A stretch of 64,000 nt of DNA from Mycobacterium sp. PS03-16 (GTDB taxonomy: Bacteria > Actinomycetota > Actinomycetes > Mycobacteriales > Mycobacteriaceae). The notes beneath the pieces were generated by a model, which searched no databases, was not told the DNA's origin, and worked only from the letters and a program-made list of their open reading frames with translations. The translations under genes were made by a program, and so were the position numbers. The stretch covers positions 1 to 64,000 of the forward strand of contig NZ_SPQO01000005.1 of the NCBI RefSeq assembly GCF_004570325.1, read 5' to 3'. The first letter of the stretch is position 1. Every line of letters begins with the position of its first letter. Positions 45,831-56,150 of the stretch are shown piece after piece.

Positions 45831-46690
45831 TGCCGATCAACCTGGACGAGGCGCTGGGCGCCGAACTGCCTCCGGTCGAATTCTCTTGGAGCAGCAGCGA
45901 TGTGCAGCTCTACCACCTTGCGCTCGGCGCGGGGGTGGACCCGATGGACGCGCGGGAGCTGCGGTACCTGGTCGACAACACCCCGCAGGTGCTGCCGACG
46001 TTCGGCAGCGTGGCGGCCAGCTTCCACATGACCGAACCGCCGTCGGTTCAGTTCCCCGGCATCGAGATCGAACTGGCCAAGGTGCTGCACGGCAGCGAGG
46101 CGGTGACGGTTCCGGGCCCCATCCCGCCGTCGGGCACCGGCACCGCGGTCACCCGGGTCACCGACATCTGGGATAAGGGCAAGGCCGCGGTGATCTGGTC
46201 GGAGACGACGGTGACCGACGCGTCGGGCACCCCGCTGTGGACGCAGAAGCGGTCGATCTTCGCCCGTGGTGAGGGCGGCTTCGGTGGTGAGCGCGGGCCG
46301 TCGTCGTCGACCGAACCGCCGCAACGCACCCCCGACACCCAGGTCGACCTTGCGATCCTGCCGCAGCAGGCGCTGCTGTACCGGCTCTGCGGTGACCGCA
46401 ACCCGCTGCACTCGGACCCTCAATTCGCCGCGGCAGCAGGCTTTCCGCGCCCGATCCTGCACGGGCTGTGCACCTACGGCGTCGCGTGCAAGGCGATCGT
46501 CGACACGTTGCTCGACGGTGACGTGGCGCGGGTGAAGTCCTACGGCGCCCGGTTCGCCGGTGTGGTGTTTCCCGGCGAGACGCTGCGCGCGAACATCTGG
46601 CAGCACGAGGGGCGCTACGTCGCGACCGTCACGGTGCCTGCGCGCGACGATGCGGTGGCGTTGTCGGGTGTGGAATTGGTGCCGGCGTAG
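45830..46690 (+). CDS. chsH3: MaoC-like enoyl-CoA hydratase (Rv3538 homologue)
   Basis: Double hot-dog hydratase of 286 residues like Rv3538, reported as ChsH3 for hydration of a long side-chain steroid enoyl-CoA. The hydratase-2 motif is present as YRLCGDRNPLHSDPQFAAAAGF, with the Asp/His pair. Its ATG overlaps the kstD stop (TGATG). The symbol rests on recalled literature. It is the last steroid gene before the island. Confidence 0.87.
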   Translation: MPINLDEALGAELPPVEFSWSSSDVQLYHLALGAGVDPMDARELRYLVDNTPQVLPTFGSVAASFHMTEPPSVQFPGIEIELAKVLHGSEAVTVPGPIPPSGTGTAVTRVTDIWDKGKAAVIWSETTVTDASGTPLWTQKRSIFARGEGGFGGERGPSSSTEPPQRTPDTQVDLAILPQQALLYRLCGDRNPLHSDPQFAAAAGFPRPILHGLCTYGVACKAIVDTLLDGDVARVKSYGARFAGVVFPGETLRANIWQHEGRYVATVTVPARDDAVALSGVELVPA

Positions 46691-46750
46691 GGGACGGGTC
46701 ACAGCGGGGTTTCGGCGGGATGAGGGTTTGGAGTCGCCCCGGAGCTTGGG

Positions 46751-49700
46751 TCAACCGTCGCTGGCAGTGCGCGTATCGCCCCTGTGCCGACCGGTCCACA
46801 CCTCGGCGAATGCGTCGAACCGCTTGCCTGCAATCACGTCACCGATCAACCGCGCTTCAGCTCTTGCCCACGCCTCCCCCATCCGTCGATCCCACATCGT
46901 GGAGTAGGTGTGGAACTTTCCATCCCTCGGGGTGAACTCACCGAAGACGAGATCGTCTTCACCGCGCAACATGTCGATACGCATGAACGGTGCGGGGATC
47001 TCTCGGCTGAGCTGCTCGACCAGTGCCACCTGCTCGTTCGTGACACCGTCGCCGTCGAACCGATGCTCATCCCAGGCGACGCTGAGGGGGTCGCCATCCC
47101 GTGACCAGTAGCAGGCTTCGATACCGGGAGAGCGCCGCACCTCGAGAACGAAGAGCACCTCACCATAGAAGGTGTAGAACTTCAGGTTGCGGGCAGGACG
47201 CATGGCGGTGGCGTCCTCGAGTACCAATTCCTCCGTGATCCACTTCTTGTCGCGCGCCCGACGACCGCCGTAGGACATGGTGCCGGCATGTGCAATCATC
47301 TCCTCCCAGGAGGACAGCGTCTTACCGTCCCGGACGTGATAGATATGGTCTTCGGCGTACACCAGGAATACCCCGTGGCCACCGGTGCCGGAGATCGGCT
47401 TCACACAGCAGGGGACTTTTGGTCGCAGGCGGTTGAGGGGAACAGGATCGGAAGACCGCGGCCGTCGGATGCCCAGGGAATCGACGAATATGTATGCCGC
47501 GCTCTTACTGTCCAACGCCCAGGCGGCTTGCCGGACTCCCAGTTTGCGCGCCTCAGACTGCTCGATGAGTTTCCCGGCGAAGGATAGCCCAGCCCGCACG
47601 GGCAGGCTGTGACTCTCCATGACCCTGACCATGTAATGCGTTAGGTGCCTGGGCTCAGCGAGGTCGAGGAGCGCCCTGATTTCTTCGAGGCGGTCAATGC
47701 CACCAGTCTCAATGGATTTCCGCGTGAGCGTCTTCAGCAGTCTGCCGCCGAGTTCAGCGTCGTACGCGTCGCGTGCCGCGAGAACCTGCGCGACATTGTC
47801 CGCAGCACGGATGGAAGCCGGACTTCGCTCACCGGCCCGCCCGGACATCACCGCACTGTCGCTGGGTCGTGGCGCACCCAACCTGGAACTGATGTCGGTG
47901 GTGCACGTCAGATGCCATCCTCGTCCGTCATGTCCGAGGACGAAGTCGTCGCGAAAGGTGCCGCCGCTATGGCATTCCATGATGTCGTACACGCCAGCCG
48001 CCTCCGATTCCAGAATCGGCCGCGGACGGAAGCCAGTGGCTCGGTTGTCCGAGACAAGGGGGTAAAGGCGAAGAGACCCAGTGAGTCCTTCCCCCCGTTG
48101 CTCAATGTCCACTCGGGCTACCAGGCTGAACGGTGGTGCGTTGAACTTGCGATACCGGCCCAGCGAATTGAAGATGAAGTTGCCCAGGGAGAAAACAGTC
48201 GTTCCATCTGAGCCGGAAACGACTTCTTGCATCCGGTGCGCTCCGTGGCCGATCACGAGATCCGCTCCCGCAGACCACAGCTCCCGATTGAAGTTCACCA
48301 TCCCGTCGGTGGCCCACTGGTAATTCGAAGGCCCACTCCAGTGCGGGAACACAACGATCACCGAATTGGGATCCTCTGCACGAATTTTGGCGACAGCCTG
48401 CATAAGGGATGACGCCCGGCCGTCTGACAGTGGGTTCACCCCCGCGCGTTCTTCGGAGGCATAGAACGCCCACTTACGGGCGTAGCTCGATCGGAACTCG
48501 AATCCCGCGAACACATGCAGATTGCCGAAGGGCGCGGGCAGAGTCAACGGTTCCGCCGCGGTGGCGGAATTCGGACCCGCACCGAGAACGCTGATTCCCG
48601 CGCCACCGAGTTGGGCGATGGTCTCGAGCAACGGCTTGGCTCCGTAATCCATTGCGTGATTGTTGGCGAGAGATACAACGTCCACGCCGAGCAACTGCAG
48701 GACCGATATGGTGCGTTGAGGCTGATCCCAGCCCTGGTATCCCTTCCTCCCACCGAACGGATCGGGTGGTCGCTCACTGAGCACAGTCTCGAGATTCGCT
48801 ACCAGCAACGATTTGTCCTGGACCAAGGGAGCCACCAGCTCAGCGAAGCTCCACGGGTCCGCCTCCAGTCGACGAAGCTGGTTGGTCAGCCGTGGGTCGG
48901 AGAGATAGTGGTCACCCAAGCTCATGTCGCCGACGAACACCAGGCTGACGAGCGACGACGCCTCACCCGGAAGTGGCCGGATCTGGCGCACGGAAAGTGG
49001 AGATCTGCGGTCAGCACGTTGAGCGGCATCGGCCCGGGAAGCCCGTGGGCGAGCTGGAGCGGGCTCGGTGGGCGACTGCCCCTCCTTCTTGAGCTTGGCG
49101 ACGACTTTGTGGAGGTCCGTACCGTGTGAGCCTTTGAAGAGGACGACGTCGCCGTCAGCGAGGGCCGGCTCGAGAATGGCCCACAGGTCGGCCGCCTTGG
49201 CGCTATGCGCGCCGCGCACGCCAGGGGGCAGGACATCCCACAATGCGCGCATGTGGGGACCCACAAGGTATACGCTGTCAGCTCCTGACCGTCGGACTGA
49301 TTCTGCAAGACCGATGTGCAAGTCATCACTGTCGGGACCCAACTCCAGCATGTCGGCCAGAACCGCGATGCGCCGCCCTCCGTCGGGTACCGGGCGTTGT
49401 GGCAGGGTGCTCAATGCCGCACGGACCGATGCCGGATTCGCGTTGTACGAGTCGTCGATGATCGTGACCGTGCGGCTCCCGATTTCGGCGACGAACCTGC
49501 CACCGCGACCTACCACCTCTTCGGTGGTGGCGAGGGCCGCTGCCGCGTAACGCCAATTCAAGCCCAGGACGGCGACGACAGTGAGTGCGGCAACACTGTT
49601 GAGGGCCAAATGTTGACCGCACGGTCCGAGTTTGTAGCGAATCAGCTCTCCCAGGATGCTCGCCTCAACGATCCCGTCTGCTGCGGAATATGACAACAGC

Positions 49701-51733
49701 CGTGAATCGGCGTCGGCGCTCGTACCGAAGGAAACCGGTACTGCGCCGGCCTGCGAGGCGCGGCGCGCCATGTAGTCGAAGGTATCTGCATCCCGCGGGA
49801 TCACCGCCGTGCCGTGAGACATCAAGTCGAAGAGGTTGCTCTTCACTTCGGCGATACCTCGCGAGGATCCGAAGTACTCCATGTGCGCCTCGCCAATACT
49901 GGTGATTAGCGCAACATCGGGCCGTAGAACGTTGCGCGGCAGCTTGCGGCCGTTTCGCCGGCTCAGGTAGCTCGCCGCCACCTCTAGCACCGCGACTGGC
50001 TCGCCGGCCAGGTTCGCCACCTCGCCGTTGATGCCGTCCACGATGTTGAAATTCCTCGTCGGTCGCTTGGGAACTCCGAATTCAGCGAGGAGATTCCCGA
50101 TCATGTCGCAGGTGCCGGTCTTACCGGCGCTGCCGGTGACAGCCACGAGACGGCCGTGGTATCGAGCTCTGGCGGCGAGGGCCATGGCGGCCACAGCGTT
50201 TCGAACAGACGGGACCTTGAGGCGCGGTATGTCATCCGGGATGCCGGCGGCACTCCCGTCGGTAAGCACAGCATGATCGATCCCGGTTATGGCGCATACG
50301 GTTTTGAGATTGACTCCGTACCGGAAACTGCGACACCTCGGGATCACAAGCGCATGCCGCTGCACCCGTGACCGCTCGAACGCCAGAGCCGACATCGACC
50401 AACCCTCGTCAGGCATGACCTCCCACGTACCACCGGTGACTTCGGCGAGTTCCTTCACCGTCCATGGCGGCGCAGTGGTCTCCACCTGCGCCCTGGCATC
50501 CGCCGTCGGCGAACCTGCGCTCATCGTCACCGCCGGCTCGATTGTGCCGCCGGCACAGCGATGTCCGGCAGCCTCGACGCCATACCGCCGGGCGAGGATC
50601 AGCGCGTGCAACTGGTGTTGCGTCACGTCGACCCGGAGCGCCGACTCCTTCCTGTGGTTCTGAACCGCGCCATGGAAGCGCGCGGGGGCGGACCGCAGTG
50701 CCGCGGGCGCGAGCGGATGACCGAGTTGCCACGAGCACAGTTTGCGAAGTCCGCGGTGTATCACGCATGCGAGTTTTCGAGCAGTTTCGTCATCTCCGAT
50801 TCGTCGTGCCCATTCCCAAGCCGGAACGATGCCTTCATAGGCGTAGCCGGTATTGCGTGTACGTTCCAGCGTCCGGTGGACGTCGACCATCCACAGCGCT
50901 TGCTCGATCAGCCGGCGACCCCAAATAGTCTCGCACTGACCGCAATCAGCGAATGCGAACCAAATCAATGAGCCCCACTGGTAGTACCCTTTGGTCACGT
51001 CGGGGTCCGGCTCCCGTGTGAGTGGTTCCCTGACGAAGATCTCGTAGTCCTCTTCCGCCCACTCGAGCGCCCGGGAAATACGGTCGTGCAGACCGAGCTC
51101 GAGCGCTGAACGGGTAAGCAGTAGTAGAGCCTCACCACTCGAATAGGGGTCGGCGTCTTTCCCGTGGGTACCGCTCGACGAATCGTAGGTTCCGCTGAAT
51201 CCACCGTCCGGCAGACGGGCCGCGGACACGAACTCGCAAATGGCATCCAGCGAGGCTCTGACTCTCTCCTGCTCCGCCGGCCCGTCGGAGACGGCGAGCC
51301 TCTCGAGGAGCGACAGACCGACCAGGGCCGAAGCCCCGAGTTTGCCCCGGCGGGCGCCCGGCTGTGGCTGCCAACGCCTTCCGCCCTCAACCCGGGCGGT
51401 CTCCTCCCACCGTGCGAGCGAGAGGTCGAGCGCTGCCTGATACGCCGGTTCACCTACATCGCGATACAGCAGCGCCATCCCCCAGGTGGCACCAGCTTGT
51501 CGCACGACGTTGTCATCGTCGGTCTCTCTGCCGGTCATCCAATCGACCTCGTAGACGAACCGCCCTGCCGGGCGTTGAGCTCCGAGGAGGTAACGCCCGC
51601 CCAGATTGATTCCGACGTCCAGGTCGGCGCGTGTGAGCGGGGCGCATCGGGAGTCGGTCATTGGTCCTACGCTCGACGCTGCGGAGCCCTGCCGGGGCGG
51701 TTCCGGTTCCATCTTCTCCTGCACCACGGTCAT
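46751..51733 (-). CDS. Giant four-domain amidoligase fusion: toroid / MurF-like / CapA-like / ATP-grasp
   Basis: One uninterrupted frame of 1660 residues from the ATG that overlaps the SET-gene stop (ATGA). Domains in order: an alpha/alpha-toroid-like helical domain (about 30-395) with YSSGEALLL; a MurF-like Mur ligase (about 422-885) with P-loop VTGSAGKTGT (532-541) and DDSYNANPAS (760-769); a CapA/PgsA-like metallophosphatase-like domain (about 925-1250) with VFVGDMSLG, SLANNHAMDYG, PHWSGPSNY and GHGAHRM; and a TupA-like ATP-grasp domain (about 1400-1645) with Lys1445 in CVKPISGTGGHG and GEFTPRDG near 1598. No signal peptide is seen, so it is probably cytosolic. Mur ligases and ATP-grasps both form amides through acyl-phosphates. 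The substrate is unknown. Confidence 0.88.
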   Translation of the reverse strand: MTVVQEKMEPEPPRQGSAASSVGPMTDSRCAPLTRADLDVGINLGGRYLLGAQRPAGRFVYEVDWMTGRETDDDNVVRQAGATWGMALLYRDVGEPAYQAALDLSLARWEETARVEGGRRWQPQPGARRGKLGASALVGLSLLERLAVSDGPAEQERVRASLDAICEFVSAARLPDGGFSGTYDSSSGTHGKDADPYSSGEALLLLTRSALELGLHDRISRALEWAEEDYEIFVREPLTREPDPDVTKGYYQWGSLIWFAFADCGQCETIWGRRLIEQALWMVDVHRTLERTRNTGYAYEGIVPAWEWARRIGDDETARKLACVIHRGLRKLCSWQLGHPLAPAALRSAPARFHGAVQNHRKESALRVDVTQHQLHALILARRYGVEAAGHRCAGGTIEPAVTMSAGSPTADARAQVETTAPPWTVKELAEVTGGTWEVMPDEGWSMSALAFERSRVQRHALVIPRCRSFRYGVNLKTVCAITGIDHAVLTDGSAAGIPDDIPRLKVPSVRNAVAAMALAARARYHGRLVAVTGSAGKTGTCDMIGNLLAEFGVPKRPTRNFNIVDGINGEVANLAGEPVAVLEVAASYLSRRNGRKLPRNVLRPDVALITSIGEAHMEYFGSSRGIAEVKSNLFDLMSHGTAVIPRDADTFDYMARRASQAGAVPVSFGTSADADSRLLSYSAADGIVEASILGELIRYKLGPCGQHLALNSVAALTVVAVLGLNWRYAAAALATTEEVVGRGGRFVAEIGSRTVTIIDDSYNANPASVRAALSTLPQRPVPDGGRRIAVLADMLELGPDSDDLHIGLAESVRRSGADSVYLVGPHMRALWDVLPPGVRGAHSAKAADLWAILEPALADGDVVLFKGSHGTDLHKVVAKLKKEGQSPTEPAPARPRASRADAAQRADRRSPLSVRQIRPLPGEASSLVSLVFVGDMSLGDHYLSDPRLTNQLRRLEADPWSFAELVAPLVQDKSLLVANLETVLSERPPDPFGGRKGYQGWDQPQRTISVLQLLGVDVVSLANNHAMDYGAKPLLETIAQLGGAGISVLGAGPNSATAAEPLTLPAPFGNLHVFAGFEFRSSYARKWAFYASEERAGVNPLSDGRASSLMQAVAKIRAEDPNSVIVVFPHWSGPSNYQWATDGMVNFNRELWSAGADLVIGHGAHRMQEVVSGSDGTTVFSLGNFIFNSLGRYRKFNAPPFSLVARVDIEQRGEGLTGSLRLYPLVSDNRATGFRPRPILESEAAGVYDIMECHSGGTFRDDFVLGHDGRGWHLTCTTDISSRLGAPRPSDSAVMSGRAGERSPASIRAADNVAQVLAARDAYDAELGGRLLKTLTRKSIETGGIDRLEEIRALLDLAEPRHLTHYMVRVMESHSLPVRAGLSFAGKLIEQSEARKLGVRQAAWALDSKSAAYIFVDSLGIRRPRSSDPVPLNRLRPKVPCCVKPISGTGGHGVFLVYAEDHIYHVRDGKTLSSWEEMIAHAGTMSYGGRRARDKKWITEELVLEDATAMRPARNLKFYTFYGEVLFVLEVRRSPGIEACYWSRDGDPLSVAWDEHRFDGDGVTNEQVALVEQLSREIPAPFMRIDMLRGEDDLVFGEFTPRDGKFHTYSTMWDRRMGEAWARAEARLIGDVIAGKRFDAFAEVWTGRHRGDTRTASDG

Positions 51734-52248
51734 CTCAGACGTACGTGAGTGTTGTCGGCCAGGAGAGGCACAAGATGCTGCGCGAGCAATGGCAGCAACA
51801 GTTGCCGATCCTCGGTCGACAGGTAACGGAAGCCACTGACGGCTCCCACACAACTTGTGCTCGCGCAGCGACATTCGAACGGCTCGGCCATGTCGTACTC
51901 AGTGGTGTTGTAGTTGAAGGTGATCTCTTGCCACGGCTCAATTCGGGTCATCGCGACCAACCTGCGATCCCGGATAACCGCATTGGGCTCGCAGCTGTGG
52001 TTGGTGAAGCGCCACGCGTAGCGACCGAACAGATCGTCCGAGTTCGGTTGACCTTCGGCGTCTATGTGCGCACTCGTGCCCACCTGGACCGAATACCGCG
52101 TCGGCGTTGCCGTGATATCGCCGGCGATATCGATCAGCGGGGTTCCAGGTGGAACCGCCATGGTCGCCACCAGCTTGTATCCGCCGAAGCCGTCCTCAGC
52201 GCCTACGGCACAACGGGCAGCGGAGCTCGGTTCACGAACGTCCTCCAT
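51730..52248 (-). CDS. SET-domain protein with post-SET motif
   Basis: A 172-residue protein with a compact SET fold typical of S-adenosylmethionine-dependent lysine methyltransferases. The signature NHSCEPNAV and the second motif EITFNYNTTEYDM are present. They are followed by a post-SET CRCASTSC (Cys-x-Cys-x4-Cys) zinc site. I prefer ATG 52248, which follows GGGGGA; a GTG at 52266 adds six residues. Its stop overlaps the giant ligase start, so they are one operon. The target is unknown. Confidence 0.85.
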   Translation of the reverse strand: MEDVREPSSAARCAVGAEDGFGGYKLVATMAVPPGTPLIDIAGDITATPTRYSVQVGTSAHIDAEGQPNSDDLFGRYAWRFTNHSCEPNAVIRDRRLVAMTRIEPWQEITFNYNTTEYDMAEPFECRCASTSCVGAVSGFRYLSTEDRQLLLPLLAQHLVPLLADNTHVRLR

Positions 52249-52472
52249 CGGATCCCCCAGATCCACGATGTTTGACAGCGAAACTTGTCTGTCCCTCCAT
52301 TGAGCAAACTACTCGGAGGCGGACGTCTGCGTCAGACATTCAGCCGACGGATTGCTTTTGGGCGCGCGTCTCGGCTGTGCCGCGAGATCGAGACGGCAAC
52401 GCTCATTCAGGTGTCGCCGGGGGATCGTTCGTTATTGTGAATCGACGCTGCAGCCGGCGGGAGGGGGCGTCA

Positions 52473-53522
52473 ATGCGGCCACTGGGCCAGGTCGAGCGGT
52501 CGGTCGCCGAGGAAATCGCCACGGCGTGCGTTGATCACCTGTTTTCACAGCTCAAGTCCCGCGGGAAATTCGTCTATGCGCATCAGTATCAGCAGCCGAG
52601 CGTGGTCCACGGGGGTTACAACCTTCTCCGGCACTGCGGCACGGTGTGGTTCATGTGCAGAGCGATCCGAAGCCTTGATATCCACCTCACGGCGCGGCAG
52701 GAGCGACGTCTTGGGGCGGCTGTGGGGTATATCCGAGGTAAGACTGCGACACCGAGTTGGATCCCGCAGACCACTCCGGCTCTCTGCATCACGTCGCGTG
52801 GCGTGGTGAAGCTGGGAGGCGTTGCGCTAGCGACGTTGATGTTCCGTGAGTTCGGCCGACTCCACCAAGTCGACGGAGAGGCGCTGGCCGCCCACTTCCC
52901 TGATGGCGTCGAGCAGCACTGCATTCAGCTGGATAACTACATCGTCTCCCAACTCAGGGGCGATGACTTCGTCCACAAGCGTGTTCTCAGCACCGGCGAG
53001 GTCCTCCCTTTTAGGAGCGAGTACTACACGGGCGAGGCGATGCTCGCCCTCATGCAGTCGACACGGCAGGTCCTCGGTGTCAGGATCGCCTTGGGGAAAC
53101 TGCTCGACCGGGGGTACGGGTTGACCGAGCAGAGTCACTGGATGGCATATACCGCCTGCGCCGCATTGAGATCCGGCTACAGCAACGAGAGTAAGGTGGC
53201 GCTGTACCTCGAACGACTCATCGAGAGCATTGCGTCGGATCCAAGCTATCGGGAGCGTCGAGAGTCTACGCCGATAGCGTGCCGGACCGAGGCGCTCGTC
53301 GAGATTCTCCGGACATACCAACAGGACAACTACCTGAACGCACACCTTCCGCGCAGTGCAGCCGACACCGCTGAGGCAATCGCCGCGGAGAACCTCGCAC
53401 TTCAGATGAAATACTACGGCGAGGGCCAATTCAGAAAGGGAGATGGATCAGACAAGGTCCAGATCGACTACATCCAACACAACGCAGCGAGCTTCCTGGG
53501 CTGGTTCGAGCTCGGGCATTAA
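52473..53522 (+). CDS. Alpha/alpha-toroid-like protein, paralogous to the first domain of the giant ligase
   Basis: A 349-residue helical protein not matched to a named family. It shares spaced motifs with the N-terminal domain of the giant protein: GKFVYAHQY against GRFVYEVDW, RHCGTVWFMCRAIR against RQAGATWGMALLYR, and YYTGEAMLALMQSTR against YSSGEALLLLTRSA. The fold resembles six-hairpin glycosidase or epimerase proteins (pattern-based guess). The ATG at 52473 follows GGAGGGGG; the longer upstream frame overlaps the SET gene antisense. Confidence 0.78.
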   Translation: MRPLGQVERSVAEEIATACVDHLFSQLKSRGKFVYAHQYQQPSVVHGGYNLLRHCGTVWFMCRAIRSLDIHLTARQERRLGAAVGYIRGKTATPSWIPQTTPALCITSRGVVKLGGVALATLMFREFGRLHQVDGEALAAHFPDGVEQHCIQLDNYIVSQLRGDDFVHKRVLSTGEVLPFRSEYYTGEAMLALMQSTRQVLGVRIALGKLLDRGYGLTEQSHWMAYTACAALRSGYSNESKVALYLERLIESIASDPSYRERRESTPIACRTEALVEILRTYQQDNYLNAHLPRSAADTAEAIAAENLALQMKYYGEGQFRKGDGSDKVQIDYIQHNAASFLGWFELGH

Positions 53523-53714
53523 CGGCCACACCATCTTCGCGCCGAAGCTCGAATCCCGCGTGGGACGGCTGATTCCTTTCTTGTAGCGACTATCTCCCAA
53601 TCTCCACGGATCGATCAGACGACAACCACGTAGGCGGATCCGAGGCTCCGATAAGCGCTTTATGCGACGCAGCGCCCTCCTGCCAGCGGCAACGGTGATC
53701 CCACCTCGGATCCC

Positions 53715-54689
<975 letters not shown>

Positions 54690-55353
54690 CGGACCGTCCT
54701 CCCCACGATTGCCAATCTGTGGTCCGGCATCGGCATCGCCGTGTGTCCGCTGCTCCGGTGCTGAACGAATAGACGGGATGTTAGTAGTTTGCTGGCGCGC
54801 CTACAATAGAACCGGTTAGTAGTTTCAGCGAATGTTTCCTAGGTCAAATTTTGCGCCCATACGGTAGTGGACGTTGCCATACCGTCGAAGGCTCCATAAC
54901 GCCTGATCATAGGCGGGCCGTGTGATCGGCTCCTCCGCCTTCCGACCCAGGGAGCGCAAAAATGCGCCGCTGAACTGGATATTTCCTTCCTAAAGGACTT
55001 GGCGATGCAAACCCGGTGAAGGCGACCCGATCGCGGAGTACGGCGTGTTTGCGTCACGATGAACGCGGCACCATCGCTGAAGCTCGCCGACTCTGGCGGT
55101 CGAGACAGCAAGGGTAACCGCGCGCGTATTGATCTTCGCCGCGCGATGAGCGTGCAGCGCTTCCTCGGCGCAAATCACGCTTGGTCGTACGCGGACGCCT
55201 GTCAGTCGCTTACCGGGTTCGGCGATGTTTTCCCGGGCGCACCGACACCTACCGGTGTGACGGTGTGGCAGCACGAGGGGACTCTGTCTCGTGACCGTCG
55301 CGGTGCCCTTCGCGACAATACGGTCGAAAAGTGAGCACCCTCGTGATTGGAGA
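54690..55353. other. 664-base stretch without a supported gene
   Basis: This stretch holds the poly-Asp promoter region with the two direct repeats, then DNA with short open frames on both strands. None of these has a convincing start, ribosome site or recognisable protein. It may include further decayed sequence linked to the neighbouring IS21 remnant. Confidence 0.6.
54781..54825. promoter_or_regulatory. Direct repeat TTAGTAGTTT (two copies)
   Basis: TTAGTAGTTT occurs at 54781-54790 and 54816-54825, 35 bases apart and about 90-135 bases upstream of the poly-Asp gene start. An AT-rich patch in such GC-rich DNA suggests a promoter or regulator site. The regulator is unknown. Confidence 0.4.
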
Positions 55354-56000
55354 GTGATCACTGTGGAGGATTGGGCGGAGAGTCGCCGGCTGCATCGGTC
55401 GGAGAACCTGTCAGGCTGCGATCGCGCGGAGATCGTCGCTGTCGCGCAACACCGTGGCGAAGGCGATCAACGCCGAGGCGCCACCACGCTATGAACGCGC
55501 ACCGTCGACGACGTGGGCGTGGGCGCGGGTCGAGATGGCGGTGCGGGTGCTGCTGGGGCGGTTCCCGACAAAGCCGGCCAGGTGCTCGCGCAGCGGGTCG
55601 GTTGGACTGGCGGGCATTCCTGGTTCGCCGAGAACGTCGCGCGGATCCGCAGGGAGTACGCCCGGCCGATCCGTGTGACCGGCTGGTACAACTGGCCGGC
55701 GAGCAGGTGCAGTGCGACCTCTGGTTACCCGGTGCGCTGGTGCCCGATCAGCCGGAGTCCTGCGGTCGTTTCCGGTGCTGGTGATGGTGGCTGCCTATTC
55801 GCGGTTCATCGCGGCGATGTGATCCCGTCGCGGATGACCGGCGGTCTGCTGGCAGGGATGTGGCAGCTGCTTCAAGATATCTGCGCGGTGCCTCGATCAC
55901 TATTGTGGACAACGACTCCGGTATCGGACAGCGTGGGCGTCTGGCCGAGGATGTGTCGGGGTTCCGCGGGGTGCTGGCCACTCGGTTGATTCAGAACACA
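55354..56000 (+). pseudogene. Decayed IS21-family transposase (istA remnant)
   Basis: The pieces follow the IstA order but in different frames. The start reads VITVEDWAESRRLHRSE (55354 onward). Next is an AINAEAPPRYERAPS segment, then QRVGWTGGHSWF, then EQVQCDLWLPGA with the first catalytic Asp, then MIPSRMTGGLL-like sequence. It ends with IVDNDSGIGQRGRL holding the second Asp and FRGVLATRLIQN. Several frameshifts make it non-functional. No istB gene and no clear terminal repeats are visible. Confidence 0.85.
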
Positions 56001-56114
56001 CTGCGATCGACACACTGCCCTCCGTGGAAGTCGATCGTCAGGCAAACTCAACCCTGTAATACTGCTCACTTTTCAACCGGAGCAGGCTGCTCAGGAGTAA
56101 ACCGGAACCGACAA

Positions 56115-56136
56115 GCCCCGGGGCGAGCCTCCCGGG
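56115..56136. terminator. GC-rich hairpin after the GH16 operon
   Basis: CCCCGGG (56115-56121) and CCCGGGG (56130-56136) pair around an eight-base loop, 15 bases beyond the GH16 stop. There is no T-run, as is common for mycobacterial hairpins. It may end the minus-strand glycan operon. Confidence 0.45.
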
Positions 56137-56150
56137 GGCGACCCGGCGAA

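Noticed and set aside
46691..46750. Attachment site or tRNA at the island boundary
   Set aside because: No tRNA-like structure, direct repeat or integrase could be seen near this junction.
54839..55361. Short open frames on both strands before the IS remnant
   Set aside because: No ribosome sites, no recognisable protein and mutually overlapping; treated as non-coding.
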